Positions 1-11,938 of a stretch of 64,000 bases of DNA are shown here, piece by piece (position 1 is the first letter of the stretch; every line of letters starts with the position of its first letter). The notes beneath the pieces were generated by a model. That model saw only the letters and a list, made by a program, of their open reading frames with translations, searched no databases and was not told the DNA's origin. The translations under genes were made by a program, and so were the position numbers. This stretch comes from Volvox africanus (taxonomy: Eukaryota > Chlorophyta > Chlorophyceae > Chlamydomonadales > Volvocaceae): positions 4,002,501-4,066,500 of the forward strand of contig BSDZ01000094.1 of NCBI GenBank assembly GCA_030268105.1. The letters are read 5' to 3'.

Positions 1-1597
1 GCGACAAAGATCCTAACTTCCTCAGGGTATCCGAAATTGAATTTGAGGAAATTGATGAAACGCAATAGCTACCCCGATATGGATCACCCAGTTTCTGGTA
101 GAAGCTTGCAGAAATCTTGTACCCTTCGGGACAAGTTCTGCGTCGCCTGGCGTCGCATCCACGAGAACACCCAGCTATCGGGTCCCGGTGTAGCCCCTCA
201 CCGCAAACTATCCGTGTGTCAATGCCCACCCCACTTGGTCACCACGACCGGGCTGAGGCCCCGACTGTCACGTCGCGTCCCCTGTATGTCAGGGGCGAGC
301 CCACTTGTCCGTGTGCTTGCGTAGCAGGGTATTTTCACAATTGTCCTACCTTAACAAGCCGACGTGTAAGGCGCAGCGTACGGCAATTAATGGTTGATGT
401 GGGTCGGAACAAGCTGGTTGGTACGTCGTGCACTTCACTGCGCAGTACAAGCAGTACGACGTCGCAGTGAATTCTCTCTCATTTCAAACACCAACACCGG
501 AACATGAAAAGTGGCTGCAGTGCCACTCCCCCCTCCCAGATAAATGTGTGTTTAACCTTTGAATGGGTGGAGGAGGAGCATTTGCGTTTTTCTGTAAACG
601 AACTTGTGTAGCCATTTCAATCAATTCCAAAGCCATTGGTTTTGATTTTGGCCTCCTCGGCCTGCCCATGAGACGTTGCTCATGTCGCCAATGAGCGAGG
701 CAGAACACTCGGGCCACATGGGGCAAGAGAGGCAAGGTTTACGCAGATGTACGCAAGGTTTTAGCTTTCAGCCCCGGAGCACCCCCTCCCCCCCCCCAAG
801 CCACGAGCGAACTCTCGAGTAATCACGAATGCCCCAGATCATGATCTGTCCTGTGCGCGCACTGAACCCATAACATGATAACAACCTTCTGCCCCCAAAT
901 ATCCTCCCCTCTTTTAGACATTCCCTACACCCTTGGACACGCAATCCCTGTAATGGATGTGTGCCCGCGCTTCGCCTCTGCGCACCACCAGGTCGCTCCC
1001 ATCACAATACTCCCCCCTCTTCGCCGATCTGCAAAGACGAGGAAAGAGCAAATCCATAATTGTAACGTGTCCTTCCCCTCATTCGCCCCGGTATCCATCG
1101 TCCATCTCAGCCCGGCCAAGTTCGCCACCTTGAGTCCTGAGATCCTGAGCAACATCATTTAATCCACCACTTGCCATTTCTTTTCATTTCCCCATAACCC
1201 CTCCCTTACCTCTCCCCACCGCCAAGCCCAACTTATCGCAGTTGGTGGCCCATTGCAGTTAGGTCTGTCAGTTTACATCAACGGACAGGTCACCAATGGC
1301 TTTAATGTTCTGCCCGCCGCCGCCAACAGATTGCGTTACCCGCACCCAGGTGCCGCCAAGATGAGCTCTTTCTCCTAGGGGAGTCGTCGGGAGCTATTAA
1401 CCAGACCATCACCCGTTCTCTACCCAGCCAAGGACGCAGCTTTGGCTGAGGCCCTTCTTTGGCTGCCCAAGGGGGCTTTTTTGTCTTATCTGGCTTCTTT
1501 CTGGTCTCCACGATGGCGACCACAAGGACTGCTCCTTCGAAACGGGCTGCTCCTCCCGCACATGGCGATCCCGCCTCTCACAGACCCAGGTCACATC
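1..1597. other. Flank without a recognisable gene
   Basis: No open frame here has recognisable protein similarity, exon-like splice borders in series, or the codon habits of the neighbouring genes. The stretch lies beyond the likely polyadenylation site of the minus-strand UNI2 gene. It holds only short low-complexity C-rich tracts near position 790. Noncoding sequence is the simplest reading; a distal exon of a gene outside the window cannot be excluded. Confidence 0.5.
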
Positions 1598-1602
1598 TTA
1601 CA
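1598..1602 (-). terminator. Probable TGTAA polyadenylation signal of UNI2
   Basis: TTACA on the plus strand reads TGTAA on the minus strand, the usual volvocine polyadenylation signal. It lies about 140 nt past the UNI2 stop codon, giving a plausible short 3' UTR. Confidence 0.45.
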
Positions 1603-1739
1603 CGGTATTCTCAGTCCATGCGGCACAAAGGTGTTGTAATTGAGATTAATGGCCCTACGGAGCACCACCGTAGTACATTACTATTCAAGACACGCCAGCC
1701 CAGCTTCTGGTCCCGTTGCTGTCCGTGTACCCCTGGGCC

Positions 1740-4700
1740 TTATCTGCCGACGTACGGACCTCCAGAAGCGGCCGCGATGAGCGCCTGGATACGCTCATCC
1801 AGAGACACCACCACGGGGTCATCGGGATCATGGCCCTGCTGCAGCAGCTCCATCTGACGGCGAGTAAGGCGTTGCACCTCCTCCAAATCCGCGTCCTGGG
1901 ATCCGAAACCAGTCGAAGCGTCCGTGCCAGCGGGGTCGTTACCTGCGCCAGGACCATAATCGTACCCATCGCCATTCCTACTACCCCCCTCGCCGCCATC
2001 GTAGCCGCCGTGTCCATTGTCCTTGTGCGTGTATTCGGGACGCACAGCGCCGCCCGGGGGCTCTTGCAGAGGGCGTTGTTGGTGCTGGTGTGGATGCGGC
2101 GGCGGCGGCACCTGCCAGGCAGCTCGTGCAGCTGTAACGGGGCGGCGAGGGCCATGACCTGGGGGCTCTGATGACGGACTGACGACGTCAAGGCCGCCTC
2201 CTCCTCGTTGGCCCTGGTCCAGCTGTAACTCCCGCAGACGGGTAGCGGCGGAACTGGCATTGGCAAGATGGTCGGCCAAACTCCTGCGCTGTGCGCCGTC
2301 GGCGCCATCGCTACGCCTGTCGTCCACGTCTTGAGTTACAATGGCGACAGCAGTAGCGGCAGCGTCAAGTCCACTCTGCAAATACCGAATATGCTTCTGG
2401 CTTTGATTCCGAGCATTGACATCTTGGTCACCAGGATCGTCCCAGTGACTGTCACCATCATTGTCACCGTCGCTGCGACCATCACCATCCTCGCCGTTGC
2501 CATGTGCTGTCGGCTCCCTCCATCGCGCCTGCTCACGTTGCTGCCAATCTGCGGGTGCCCAGCCGCGGCGCAGCTGTTGATATTGCGGCGCTTGCGGCGC
2601 TGCCGCCGCCGCCGCCACGGCCGCCGCTGTTGTCCTAGTCATTGAGGTGGACGTCGACACGGTGCGAGCGGGCGGAGGCACGGAAGCGGCCTTTTCGGAA
2701 GACCCCTGTCCAAGCATTGGCGTAGGCGCCGAAGGAGGCGGCGGTGCACTAGCGGCAGCGCGCGGCTCTCCCCAGCGCTGGCGGGTGGGCAAACCACTAG
2801 CTCCACCAACGTCCCCATATCCCCCAGCAGCGTCATCGATGCGGGTGGGTAGCGACGATGGCACCCTCGCCTCCGTCCCAGCCCCCGCCGCCGCTGCACT
2901 GCTGCCAACGGCGCCCACAGCTCCGCCGCGTAGCTGCTGCGGCTTCCGGGAATCAGAGCTACTGCTAGTGGAGGAGTTGCCGTCAGCCGGTGTAGTTGTG
3001 GCGCTACTGCCGTTGTTGTCATGCGTCTGGGGGCCCCCAGGGTAGCGGGACATGGGCGTATCGTCGGGAGCCCCTGTCACCGGAGCGTACGTGCTGCTGC
3101 CTTGGTCAATGCCGCTGCCGTGCAGCACATCAGCAGTTGCGCTGGCGTGTAGGGTGCCGGCTTTTGCTGGGGCAACACCGATGCTCAGGCTGCGCCGTTC
3201 CGCGCGATCTGAGGCAGAAGGCAGAAGGCGCCAGGCATCGCGACATTGCATTACCACGAGGCAGTTCAAGGTTATGAGGTTGGGTCAGTAATGGGTCTGA
3301 AGGAGTGTTGCTTTTCCAGTTGACATCAGAAGGAAACCTTGGCGCCTTTTCCCGCCCCCCCCTCTCATATTAGTTATCTCACGGGTCAGACAGTGTATTT
3401 CTCAAATATTGCCATGAGTGAGACGAACGATGTCGAACGATTTGCAGGATAATTCGCGTAGATGACTGAACCGTGGGATAGCGGGTCTATTCCAATGGCA
3501 GGTGCCGAAGTACCAGAGCAATATTGCTTCACAGTACAGATATATTAAAGTGCATCTCACGCTCACTTTGATATTTGCATCAAATATTAGGGTACTGAGG
3601 CGCCGCCAGTGAATACATATACATATACATATACATATAAATACAAATATAAATATATAATCCTCTCTTAGGGTTTTAGGATATACAAATATATAAATAT
3701 AACATAAATATGTATTTTTATAATCCTCTCTTCTTACCAGATCGTTGCTGATCACTGGAGCGCAGGTCGGCGACGTCGGCTACCGCCGCCGCCGTCTTGA
3801 CGGCAGGGTCGCCACTGCCACCCGCTGGTCCCCGCGGCGAACCGGCGGGAGAAAGCTGCGCAAGCGCCGCCGCCTTGATGGCCTGCAGCTGAGCCCGCAT
3901 GGCGGCGAGCTCCTGCCGTTGAGACGCCGCATACCTGCCATAAGCCAGCAGCGAAATCGGGACAATGCGCCTCTCCATTTTCCCAAGGACCGGAAGCCCG
4001 GCAAAGCATCATCCCCATCTCTTCGGCTCTGGAGCTTAGGCCTGATAACTTCCATCATACCGCATCTGAAGGAATCCCGTTTTGTTACTTGACTCTCCAG
4101 ACCTTGCCCCTTTACATCCCCAACGACATGACCTCTAAGGTCCCTCTTGAGCCGCTCCGTCCTTTTCGCTGTGCTCGGCGAGCTACAGCGGAATCCCCAA
4201 TTATCAATGGAGAGGTCAGATCCAAATAGTTTAATATTTAAAATAAATTTAAGTTTAATGCGCCTCCCTCAAGATCCCATAAAGAAATCGTTACCAAAAG
4301 TTGATGGGAGCATAAATATAATGCTGATTATATTCTTTAAATATAAATCCATACATTCATACATCAATACACATATGTATATCATACATTCATACCATAT
4401 ACCAATGCACATATTCATACAAATATTTATACCAATACACATCTATACAACAATGCTGATTAGATTCTTTTGATGTAAATCCATACATCCGTACATCAAT
4501 ACACCCATAGCGTTAGTTAAGTGTCCATGAGGCTGTTCAAATGAGGAGTGTTCTCTCGCCCACCTGGCCTGCTCCTCAGCTGCAGCTCGGATGGCGGATG
4601 TGTCGGTACCGGACGGGGGGCCAATAAAAGCACCGATGGCTCCAGGGATAGGCAGAGTCGCGACTCCATCGCTGAGGTCGCTGCCGTGATGGTGCCTCCG

Positions 4701-7700
4701 CCGCTGCAGCGTGGCCATCTGATCCACAAGCTTACGAACCTGGCGTGGGGGTACAAATATACACATATATTCAGTAAGGTTTTGGAAAAACAAGGACAAC
4801 GGGTAAAGAAGGTTTAGCAAAAAAAGCAGCGAAGAAAACAGCGCCAAGAAACAGCAGACAGACAAATAAAACAAGAAAAAAACAAAAATCAAAGAGACAA
4901 ACAGATAAGCAGACAGGCTGACAGACAGGCTGGATTGCTACCTGGCCGTCGCTAGTGGCTTACGTGAGAGGCCGAATGTGAACTCGACGTCAGCTTGTCG
5001 CACCTGCTCTTTGTACCCCTGCTTGGCTTTCGCCGCCTTAGCAGCGCGCGCCTCCGCGGCCTTGACGCCCTCTCGCGCCTCGGCCAGCTGCCGGGCCAAC
5101 TCCGCTTCTGGAGTGGACCGAGCTGCCGCGCGGAAGTCTGGGATGGGACCGGGGCGGGGAAGAGAGGAAAGTCTACTAAAGTGTGTGTACATGCGATAAA
5201 AACCGATATATACCAGAATAAAATATCCGGGATCTTTATCGAATATAAAGGAAAGGGTTATACTAAAGGAAAGGAAAGAGTGAACGTAACGTAACGTAGC
5301 GGGGTAATGGAACATTGAAATCAGGCGAGATAGGGGTAGAGGTAGAGGTAGCACACTGTGAACACCTAATGCCAAGATATCCTCATGGGCACTGTGATTA
5401 ACTTCGACTTAGTGTCCCTCACTTATATACTGCGACGAAATATTTTCAAAGGGAGAAAGGGAGAAACACCAGGGGACAGGAACCCTCTGCCCCGGGCAAT
5501 CCGGGCTTACCGGGCTTACCGGGCTTTGGGAGTGTGTATCCCGGCGGCGACACCCGGCGGCCAATCCATCCATCCTTTAAGCACGTCTAGGAAACCCCAC
5601 CCAGCCCTAAACCCCCCCTTCTGGTGCAATCCCCCTGTTCTGTTCGTCAGCCCGTGAACAAGGCTCACAAGTGCGCACCCACCCGCAAACTCGTTCTCTA
5701 CCGTCAGGCAGCGCATCTCACTCGCCCCCAGCCGCTCCTCCAGTGCCGCCACCCGCCGCACCAGCTCCGCGTTTCTGTATGACGCGCAGGTTGGGTTAGA
5801 TGAGGGTAGGAGGCAACGAACGCAGAGGGGATGAATGCCGTGGGGGCAGCGGGCGGTTATGGCGAAGCCGAACGAAAGATCAGTGAGGGAGATTGCGACT
5901 GGACAACACGCAAGCACGAGGGAGGGGATGAGGTGGCGGCGTCGAAAGGACCTGAAACCCCTCCCCCCCACCTGTCCTTCTCGATGTCGAGCTGATGCTC
6001 GCACTCGACCTGCAGCCGCCGCACCGCCGCCTCCGCCTCCACCATCCGCGCTGCATGCTCGCGTTCCAGCTCCTTGCGCCGCCGTAGCAACGCCTCCTCA
6101 GCAACCAGGATGCGCCGTTCTCGGCCTTCTGCCGCAGCCAGCGCCTGACAGGAGCCCAGACAGACGGACGGATCGACTGATATACGAAGGACTGGAATGG
6201 ATTGGGAGGAGGCTATGGAGGCAGACGCGGCGGCATTGCATATTGTGTTTTTCAGTGGACTTTTCCCTCCCGTACCTGTTGTGCCTTGTCTTCTAGAGCC
6301 AGACACTCCGCCTTCAGGCCGGCGATCTCCGCTTCTCGTGCTCGCTCCCGGCGGCGCCACTCACTTTCGAGCACCAGCATGCGCTGGGCCTCGCGCTCAC
6401 GGAGCTCCGCGCGCCATCGCGCCTCCTCCGCTGCGGAAGGGAGGAAAATCAGGATGTGAAGCAAAGAAAGGGATGAAAGCCAATGACCGATTGACCAAAA
6501 TGAAAACAGGCCCGGGAGGAAGGAGGGAAACACCTAGGCGAGGCACACAGGTTCAAGTAATGTGGAGAGTAAAAAAAGGTATGAAGGGAGAGAGTTTTCA
6601 AAACAATTGTAAAGCGGATGAGGGATCAGGGTGGAGGAGAAAGGTGTGTATGTGTGTGTGGGGAGGAGGGGTTAGGGTGGGATGGGGGAGTTCACAAGGC
6701 ACGGCGCCGCGGCAACCTCACGGACTCAGACTTTGCCTGTGTGCGGGTTCCCAAACGGCTACTCTCCCACCTTTCTTCCACACCTCCAGCTCCCACGCCG
6801 CCTCAAACTCCGGTGCGGCTGCAACCCCAACGACGCCCGGCGGCAGCGCAGAGCGCGCCCCAGGCCCCGCCGCAACCGGGGCCCCCCTTGCAAGCAGCGG
6901 GGGGGAGCCGAGCGACATGGCCGGTGGCGCAGCCCTGCTGTACGGCTTCGGCAGATCTGCCTGCGACGGCTGACCTTGGATGTCGCTCTGTGGCACAAAC
7001 CCCGCTGAAGCGGGCAGTGCGGCCCGCTCAGTGGACGGCCCAGGGTGCATCTCGCGGATACGGAGTTCGTCCCCTTCCCACGTTTGGCCGCTCAGCGGCG
7101 CCGCGGCAGCGGCGCTCCCTTGCACGCCATCACCACCTGCGGGCTCAGTGCGGACTGCGGCTGCGGCGGCAGCACTCTCACCGGGATGGTAAGGCTGGGG
7201 TCTCGGCCGCAGCACCCCAGGTGGCTGCGCCGCCGCGGCGGTGGCTGTTGGCAAACTCAACGGCGGGTCGGCAGCATCGCCATCACCTGGCGCGGCTTGG
7301 GCCGGTGGGATCAGCGACACATTCTCGGAGTCTGGACCAGCCGGAGGCGGAGCGGGTCCCTTGTCTTCCAAGGACAGCACGACGCGAAGCAGTCCCATCT
7401 GACGATGTATTGGTGAAAGAAAAGCCCGGTAAGAGACCACACCGTTAAAGACGGCAAAATAAAGGCAAGCCGTCGAGGGAGCAGCAAGCAATATCCGTTA
7501 TACATCCGTTGCGCACATATTCCCATTTTCCCATTTTCATGCAACCCTAAGCATCGATACACGCGGTACCAACAAGGCAAGAGGGTGGGGAGCCGAATGA
7601 CGTCCAGAAATTCCTAATCCTATATAATCTTAATCCTAATTCCTAACGCATCGACGGCGTACAAGACAAGAACAATGACTCTGATGAATGACGCAACTCG

Positions 7701-10700
7701 CCCAGGCCGCCATACGCCACACTTTGCGCCTTCGGAGGATCACGTCTTTACGGATACTCATATCCGTACATTCTGGAGTTCGTTTGCCCTCGTCTCATTC
7801 CACTATGCAGCGCACCTTAAGGCTCCACCATCATCATTACCACCACCACCACCTCCACCACCACCACCACCTCCATAATACAGCATACGTAGGTTCCACA
7901 TTGACATTGCATGGACCTATTGGTCTTCATCCTGGTAAAGAGGACATATTCCCTAGATCCCCACTTCAATTGCCTCAAAAGCCTCCAGAGGGACCGCATA
8001 CCTGCACACGCTCCTCTCGCACCTCCCCGGCAATGGAGCTGGTCACCCATGCAAACAGCGGTGCGTAGCCATCGACCCAGGCGCCTTGCAGCAGTGGTGT
8101 CAGGGGCACGGAGCCTGCACCCAAAAGCATATCTGTGCGGAACCTACGAAGGAGGTTTCCATGGGAACACAGAGATAAAAAGGAGGAGCAGGACGAAAGA
8201 GGCGGTTCTCCGCGCCTCGCGGGGCTGGAAAGGTTCATGGAATACGCCATCCATGGCTCCTGATAACGGCCGTTTACTGCCTCCTATGTCTTTTTATTGT
8301 TTCTTACAGAGAGCCCTACTGAGGGCTGTTGCGGATCCCGTATCGCACCGAATCAAAACTGCACCGGTCAGAAGATATACCGGAACTAGGCCCTGCACCC
8401 TGCCACTGCGAGTCTGCGACTACTACGCACCGCTCCTTATGCCAGGCCTCCACGCTGATACGGGGCTCGCGGGCTAGAGCGCGTGCCAGCCGAACCAAAC
8501 CCGAAGAGAACTCTAATGTGCCGTATCTGCAAGTGATCGGGGAAGGCAGGTCGGCAACAAGAGGACGGGTTTCGGAGCCAGGTCGGCAAGAAGGGCGAGA
8601 AGGGGTTCGGAGCCCGGAGTTTCTTCTAAAGAGGTACGGAAGGAGAGGTGGACGGACGAGGGCACCCGGAGAGTTCAAACCCCGAAAACCCATCACCCTT
8701 AAGCCCAGCCCATTTGTCTTAAAAAGAGTCTCCAGGGACCTCTCCCGTACCCTCCAGAATATGCATTCACGGTTACACGCGCGCGTAAACACACACACAC
8801 ACACAGCCCTCCGACCATTGGGTGGCACCGCTCACCCGTTGGGAATCGCTCCTTCCGCTCCTCGGGGAATGTCAACTGCGGGGTGGCTGCATAAAGGCGC
8901 CAGGCGGGTCGGTAGCCGATGGCCGCTGGTGACCACCAGTTCTGTCAACACCACCACCACCAAAGTGGCAGCAGGGAGGACAACAGCGGAGCAGGAAGAT
9001 CAACAAGAGCGTTGGATAATCAATGCGCCATATGCATGGGCGTAATAATCGAATGATGACGGTTATTAATTGGCACTCGAAATGAATACTGTATCGTCCC
9101 GGCGGCGCGGGGGCGGCAGCAGGTAGCGGCCGCTACGCCCGAGAAAGCTTATGCCTATGCCCCCCTGGTAAATGGCTGATACCGCGACGTAGTGTATGTG
9201 TATTTGTATGTGTATGTGGCTAAATTCCTTGGAGCTGCGGATGCTGCAGCATGCAGCCTCCCCAGAGGTCTCGACCGCGCCAACAGCGGGTTCTTCAACG
9301 GCACCCTTGCAATGTGGTGGGTGGCGCGGGGGAGGGGGGATGTGCCGCACCATGTAGCCCCCATTAGCGCACTTGCTGGGCTCGTTTGCACTGGCTGTAC
9401 TAGTAAAATGACGCGCACACTCTAGCTTCGACAGAATCTTCCAGCTTCGACAGAATCTCAAGAATGCTAATACACATAAGAATACCCTGAATGGGTTCAG
9501 ACCACCCCGACTTTGGTGGACCATTGCTAAGTGTTACGTCCCGTAAGCGCCCCGCCCAACGCAGCCCCCAGGCCCCAGCACACCGTGTTCATCCCCATCC
9601 CCATCTCCAAGCATCTTGAAAAGGTTTCTCGTGTTTTAACTGAGAAACAGTATGTAATTTAATTGGTCTTTTTCACAAATATTTTTTATTGGGGTTTTAG
9701 TAGCTGCAAGAAACCCTTGAGTTTCAGATGATATCGCTATTTCGCCCCCCGGTCCAGCTCTTCCCGCCATGTCCATCTCAGCTCAGGGACCCATGTATGG
9801 TCCCAAACGTACCTATAAGCTCCGCAGGCAGCACCGCCTGAACATACACGTTGGCACTGCTCAGCGGCAAGCGTTTGCTGCTCTGGAAGCTGCGCACGTC
9901 GATCGTGAGGGAGAATCTGCGGAACGGGCCGTCGTCCGCGGGGTCGCGGCTCGGGCTGCCGAAGTTGGCGAGCCCAGCAGTAGGGTTTCGCGATTGTGCC
10001 GGTGGTAGGCCGACGGCTGCTGTTGCTGCTCCACGGCCGGCAGCTCCTGTAGTGCCGCCTTCTGGGGGGCTGCCCTGGGTCCCAGAGAGATCTCGATCAG
10101 GTTGGGCGTCGCCCGATGCAGCGTTCGGCTGGTTGGTGGCCTGCTGCCGTCGCGCTGCAACGGTACTTGCAGCGCGCGACTTGCTGGGTGACTGCTTCGG
10201 CTCAGGTGAGAAAGATACTCCTGGCCGGTCCTCGTAGAAGAGTGATAGCACGCAGATTTGTGGTGTATCACCCTTTTTTGCGCCCGTCAGATTCACCCAA
10301 ACCCCTGGATGGAGGAATTGGGGAGGGCGCACGGGAAAGTTGGATGAAGCCAATAGACTCCACGGGAACTTGGGTCCTGCACAGCTTTAATGATATAAAA
10401 TAAAAGAGTTTCCACACCTTCGGTCTTCTTGTATTGTGCTTGTAGCTTGGCTGCGCGTACGTCCACCAGAAACCATCCCAGCTTCGTGCCATCCTTGTTC
10501 GAAAGCACCACTTTGCAGTCCTTCTGACCGAGGGATGTGAGCCGCCTGAATTGATCCATCGTAATGCGCCATTTCAACGTGGTGTTCCAGACGTGCGTGT
10601 CGCGGCCTACGCTGTAGGGCGTTAACTTCGTCTCGCCCGCGAAAGTCGCAGCGCAAGCAACCGCTTGTAAGTCAGGCCCAAAAGCTTTGCCATCCTGAAT

Positions 10701-10748
10701 AGTAATACTGAGAATGTATGTCCGATCCTCGGACCCTGGACTACCCAT
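1740..10748 (-). CDS. UNI2: UNI2 / CEP120 basal-body C2-domain coiled-coil protein
   Basis: CEP120 family: a centriole/basal-body protein needed for centriole elongation and ciliary assembly; UNI2 is the Chlamydomonas member. Exons, 5' to 3' on the minus strand: 10748-10418, 10304-9813, 8941-8836, 8526-8431, 8143-8002, 7398-6771, 6430-6276, 6144-5972, 5774-5683, 5137-5004, 4739-4564, 3934-3738, 3208-1740. They total 4191 nt, 1396 residues, with every intron GT-AG and in phase. Seen: an N-terminal C2 domain (about residues 1-135, starting MGSPGSEDRTYILSITIQDG); a second C2/DUF3668-type region (about 235-400) with ISVEAWHKERFRTDMLLGAG and GLLRVVLSLED; the family-typical start of the coiled coil, FEAAWELEVWKKAEEARW, near 590; coiled coil to about 870; then a long Ser/Gly/Ala-rich tail ending in LDERIQALIAAASGG, like the CEP120 C-terminus. 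The ATG at 10748 is chosen because C2 strand 1 begins directly after it. The tail exon (489 codons) is much longer than usual. The least certain junction is the small exon 8941-8836, supported by phase and by SHPAVDIPRGAE matching the family. Confidence 0.88.
4319..4504. repeat. AT-rich direct repeat in UNI2 intron 11
   Basis: A segment starting AATGCTGATTA at 4320 recurs at 4452 with few changes, about 130 bp apart. Both copies continue into a CATACAT-rich tract. This suggests a local duplication inside the intron between 3935 and 4563. Confidence 0.7.
7829..7877. repeat. ACC/CAC trinucleotide repeat in a UNI2 intron
   Basis: An imperfect (ACC)n microsatellite with interspersed TCC and TCA units, inside the intron between 7399 and 8001. 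It has no coding role in the gene model. Confidence 0.85.
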
Positions 10749-11938
10749 TTAACTCCAGTCAACCGAAATATGGACGGCTTCCAAAACAGCAGTTTTCAAG
10801 ATTTAATATTGGTTCATGCAATATATCTGCATTATGTATAGAAAACACTGACCCCTTACATCAAACTACATCAACCAACCGACAACACCGACAGCTTAGC
10901 TGTGGAACATCTCCTATAGGTCAGGGTGTCCCTAAAAATGAAGGCCATGCTCCTTTACAATTCTCAGGAACCATGAGGCACCTATTCGGGTCCTTCAGGC
11001 TGCAGGATCCGATAACCCGTACAGTAACGGTATTGATGATCCCGCATTCTCGCTCAACCGGGCTATGCCACTTACACCTGCATTTGAACGGAATACTGAA
11101 GGATTAATAATTCATCCTAGCCATGGTTGTGGGGGCTGCGCAAACAGAATCATTCAGCGAGCACCCTGAGTTCTGAGCAATGTGAGCACCTAACGTCCCA
11201 GGAGGGCACTAGGCTACCGCCAACCAATTTTCCGGTATTTCTTTGGCACCCGGACGAGGCAGGCCCCCAGATAGCGGATTGCGGAAGGATGCAAAGCGAC
11301 GAGATGCAATCAGGGTTTCAGGGTCCCTGTCCTGAGGTCCGCAGTTCCTGATCTTGATGCATCCCCAAGGTACATTGCCCGCCATTGCCGTGGGTACGGC
11401 AATATTTTACTGCGGGTCCCAAGCAGGCCCCTATAATCATATGTATAGACACAAGCTCCGTGATGTACTGTTGGGCTCCAGCGGGGTCCTTGCCGGCGGG
11501 GGGGAGGGCTGGAATCCAATAAAATCCTACTGTAAAGTAATGGATGACTTTGCCTCCGTCTTCTGCTTTTCATAGTTTTTTGGATATCTGACTATGGGTA
11601 TTTTAGGTATCTTTGGCCTTTGCGCACGCACAATCGGGACAACAAGAGTGTGAGGAGAAGAGCAGCCACAAACGCTTAGTTGAGTAAAAACCTGATCGAA
11701 GGTGCAAATGCTATTACAATATTAACCAGCATGCGGCAGGCGTCGCAATCTTGCCATTCCGGCGCACTATCGGCCCGTCCGCTTCCAACTTCCGGCTTCG
11801 GAGCCGCCAGGCCTGTCATGCTTCATGCCTGTCAAGCGAGGATCACATCATCGTCTAAACCATTAAATTAAATAAACGTAACAAAGCTGTAATTTTATTC
11901 TCCCAGCATTTGTTTAATTAAGCCTTACCTGGTGCGTC
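10749..11938. promoter_or_regulatory. Divergent intergenic region, UNI2 and aldo/keto reductase
   Basis: UNI2 runs left from 10748 and the reductase runs right from 11939, so this 1.2 kb carries both 5' flanks. Short frames exist but none has recognisable similarity or exon structure. It presumably holds two promoters; I could not define a TATA box or operator with confidence. Confidence 0.5.

Noticed and set aside
8640..8720. tRNA-like GTTCAAACCCC box
   Set aside because: No acceptor stem or anticodon arm can be folded around it; it lies in a UNI2 intron.
9155..9418. Candidate UNI2 exon (acceptor at TTTTACTAG, reading QPVQTSPASALMGATW)
   Set aside because: The phase fits the preceding exon, but no donor in it joins the next C2 exon without a stop. 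The exon at 8836-8941 fits both neighbours in phase and carries the family-like SHPAVDIPRGAE.
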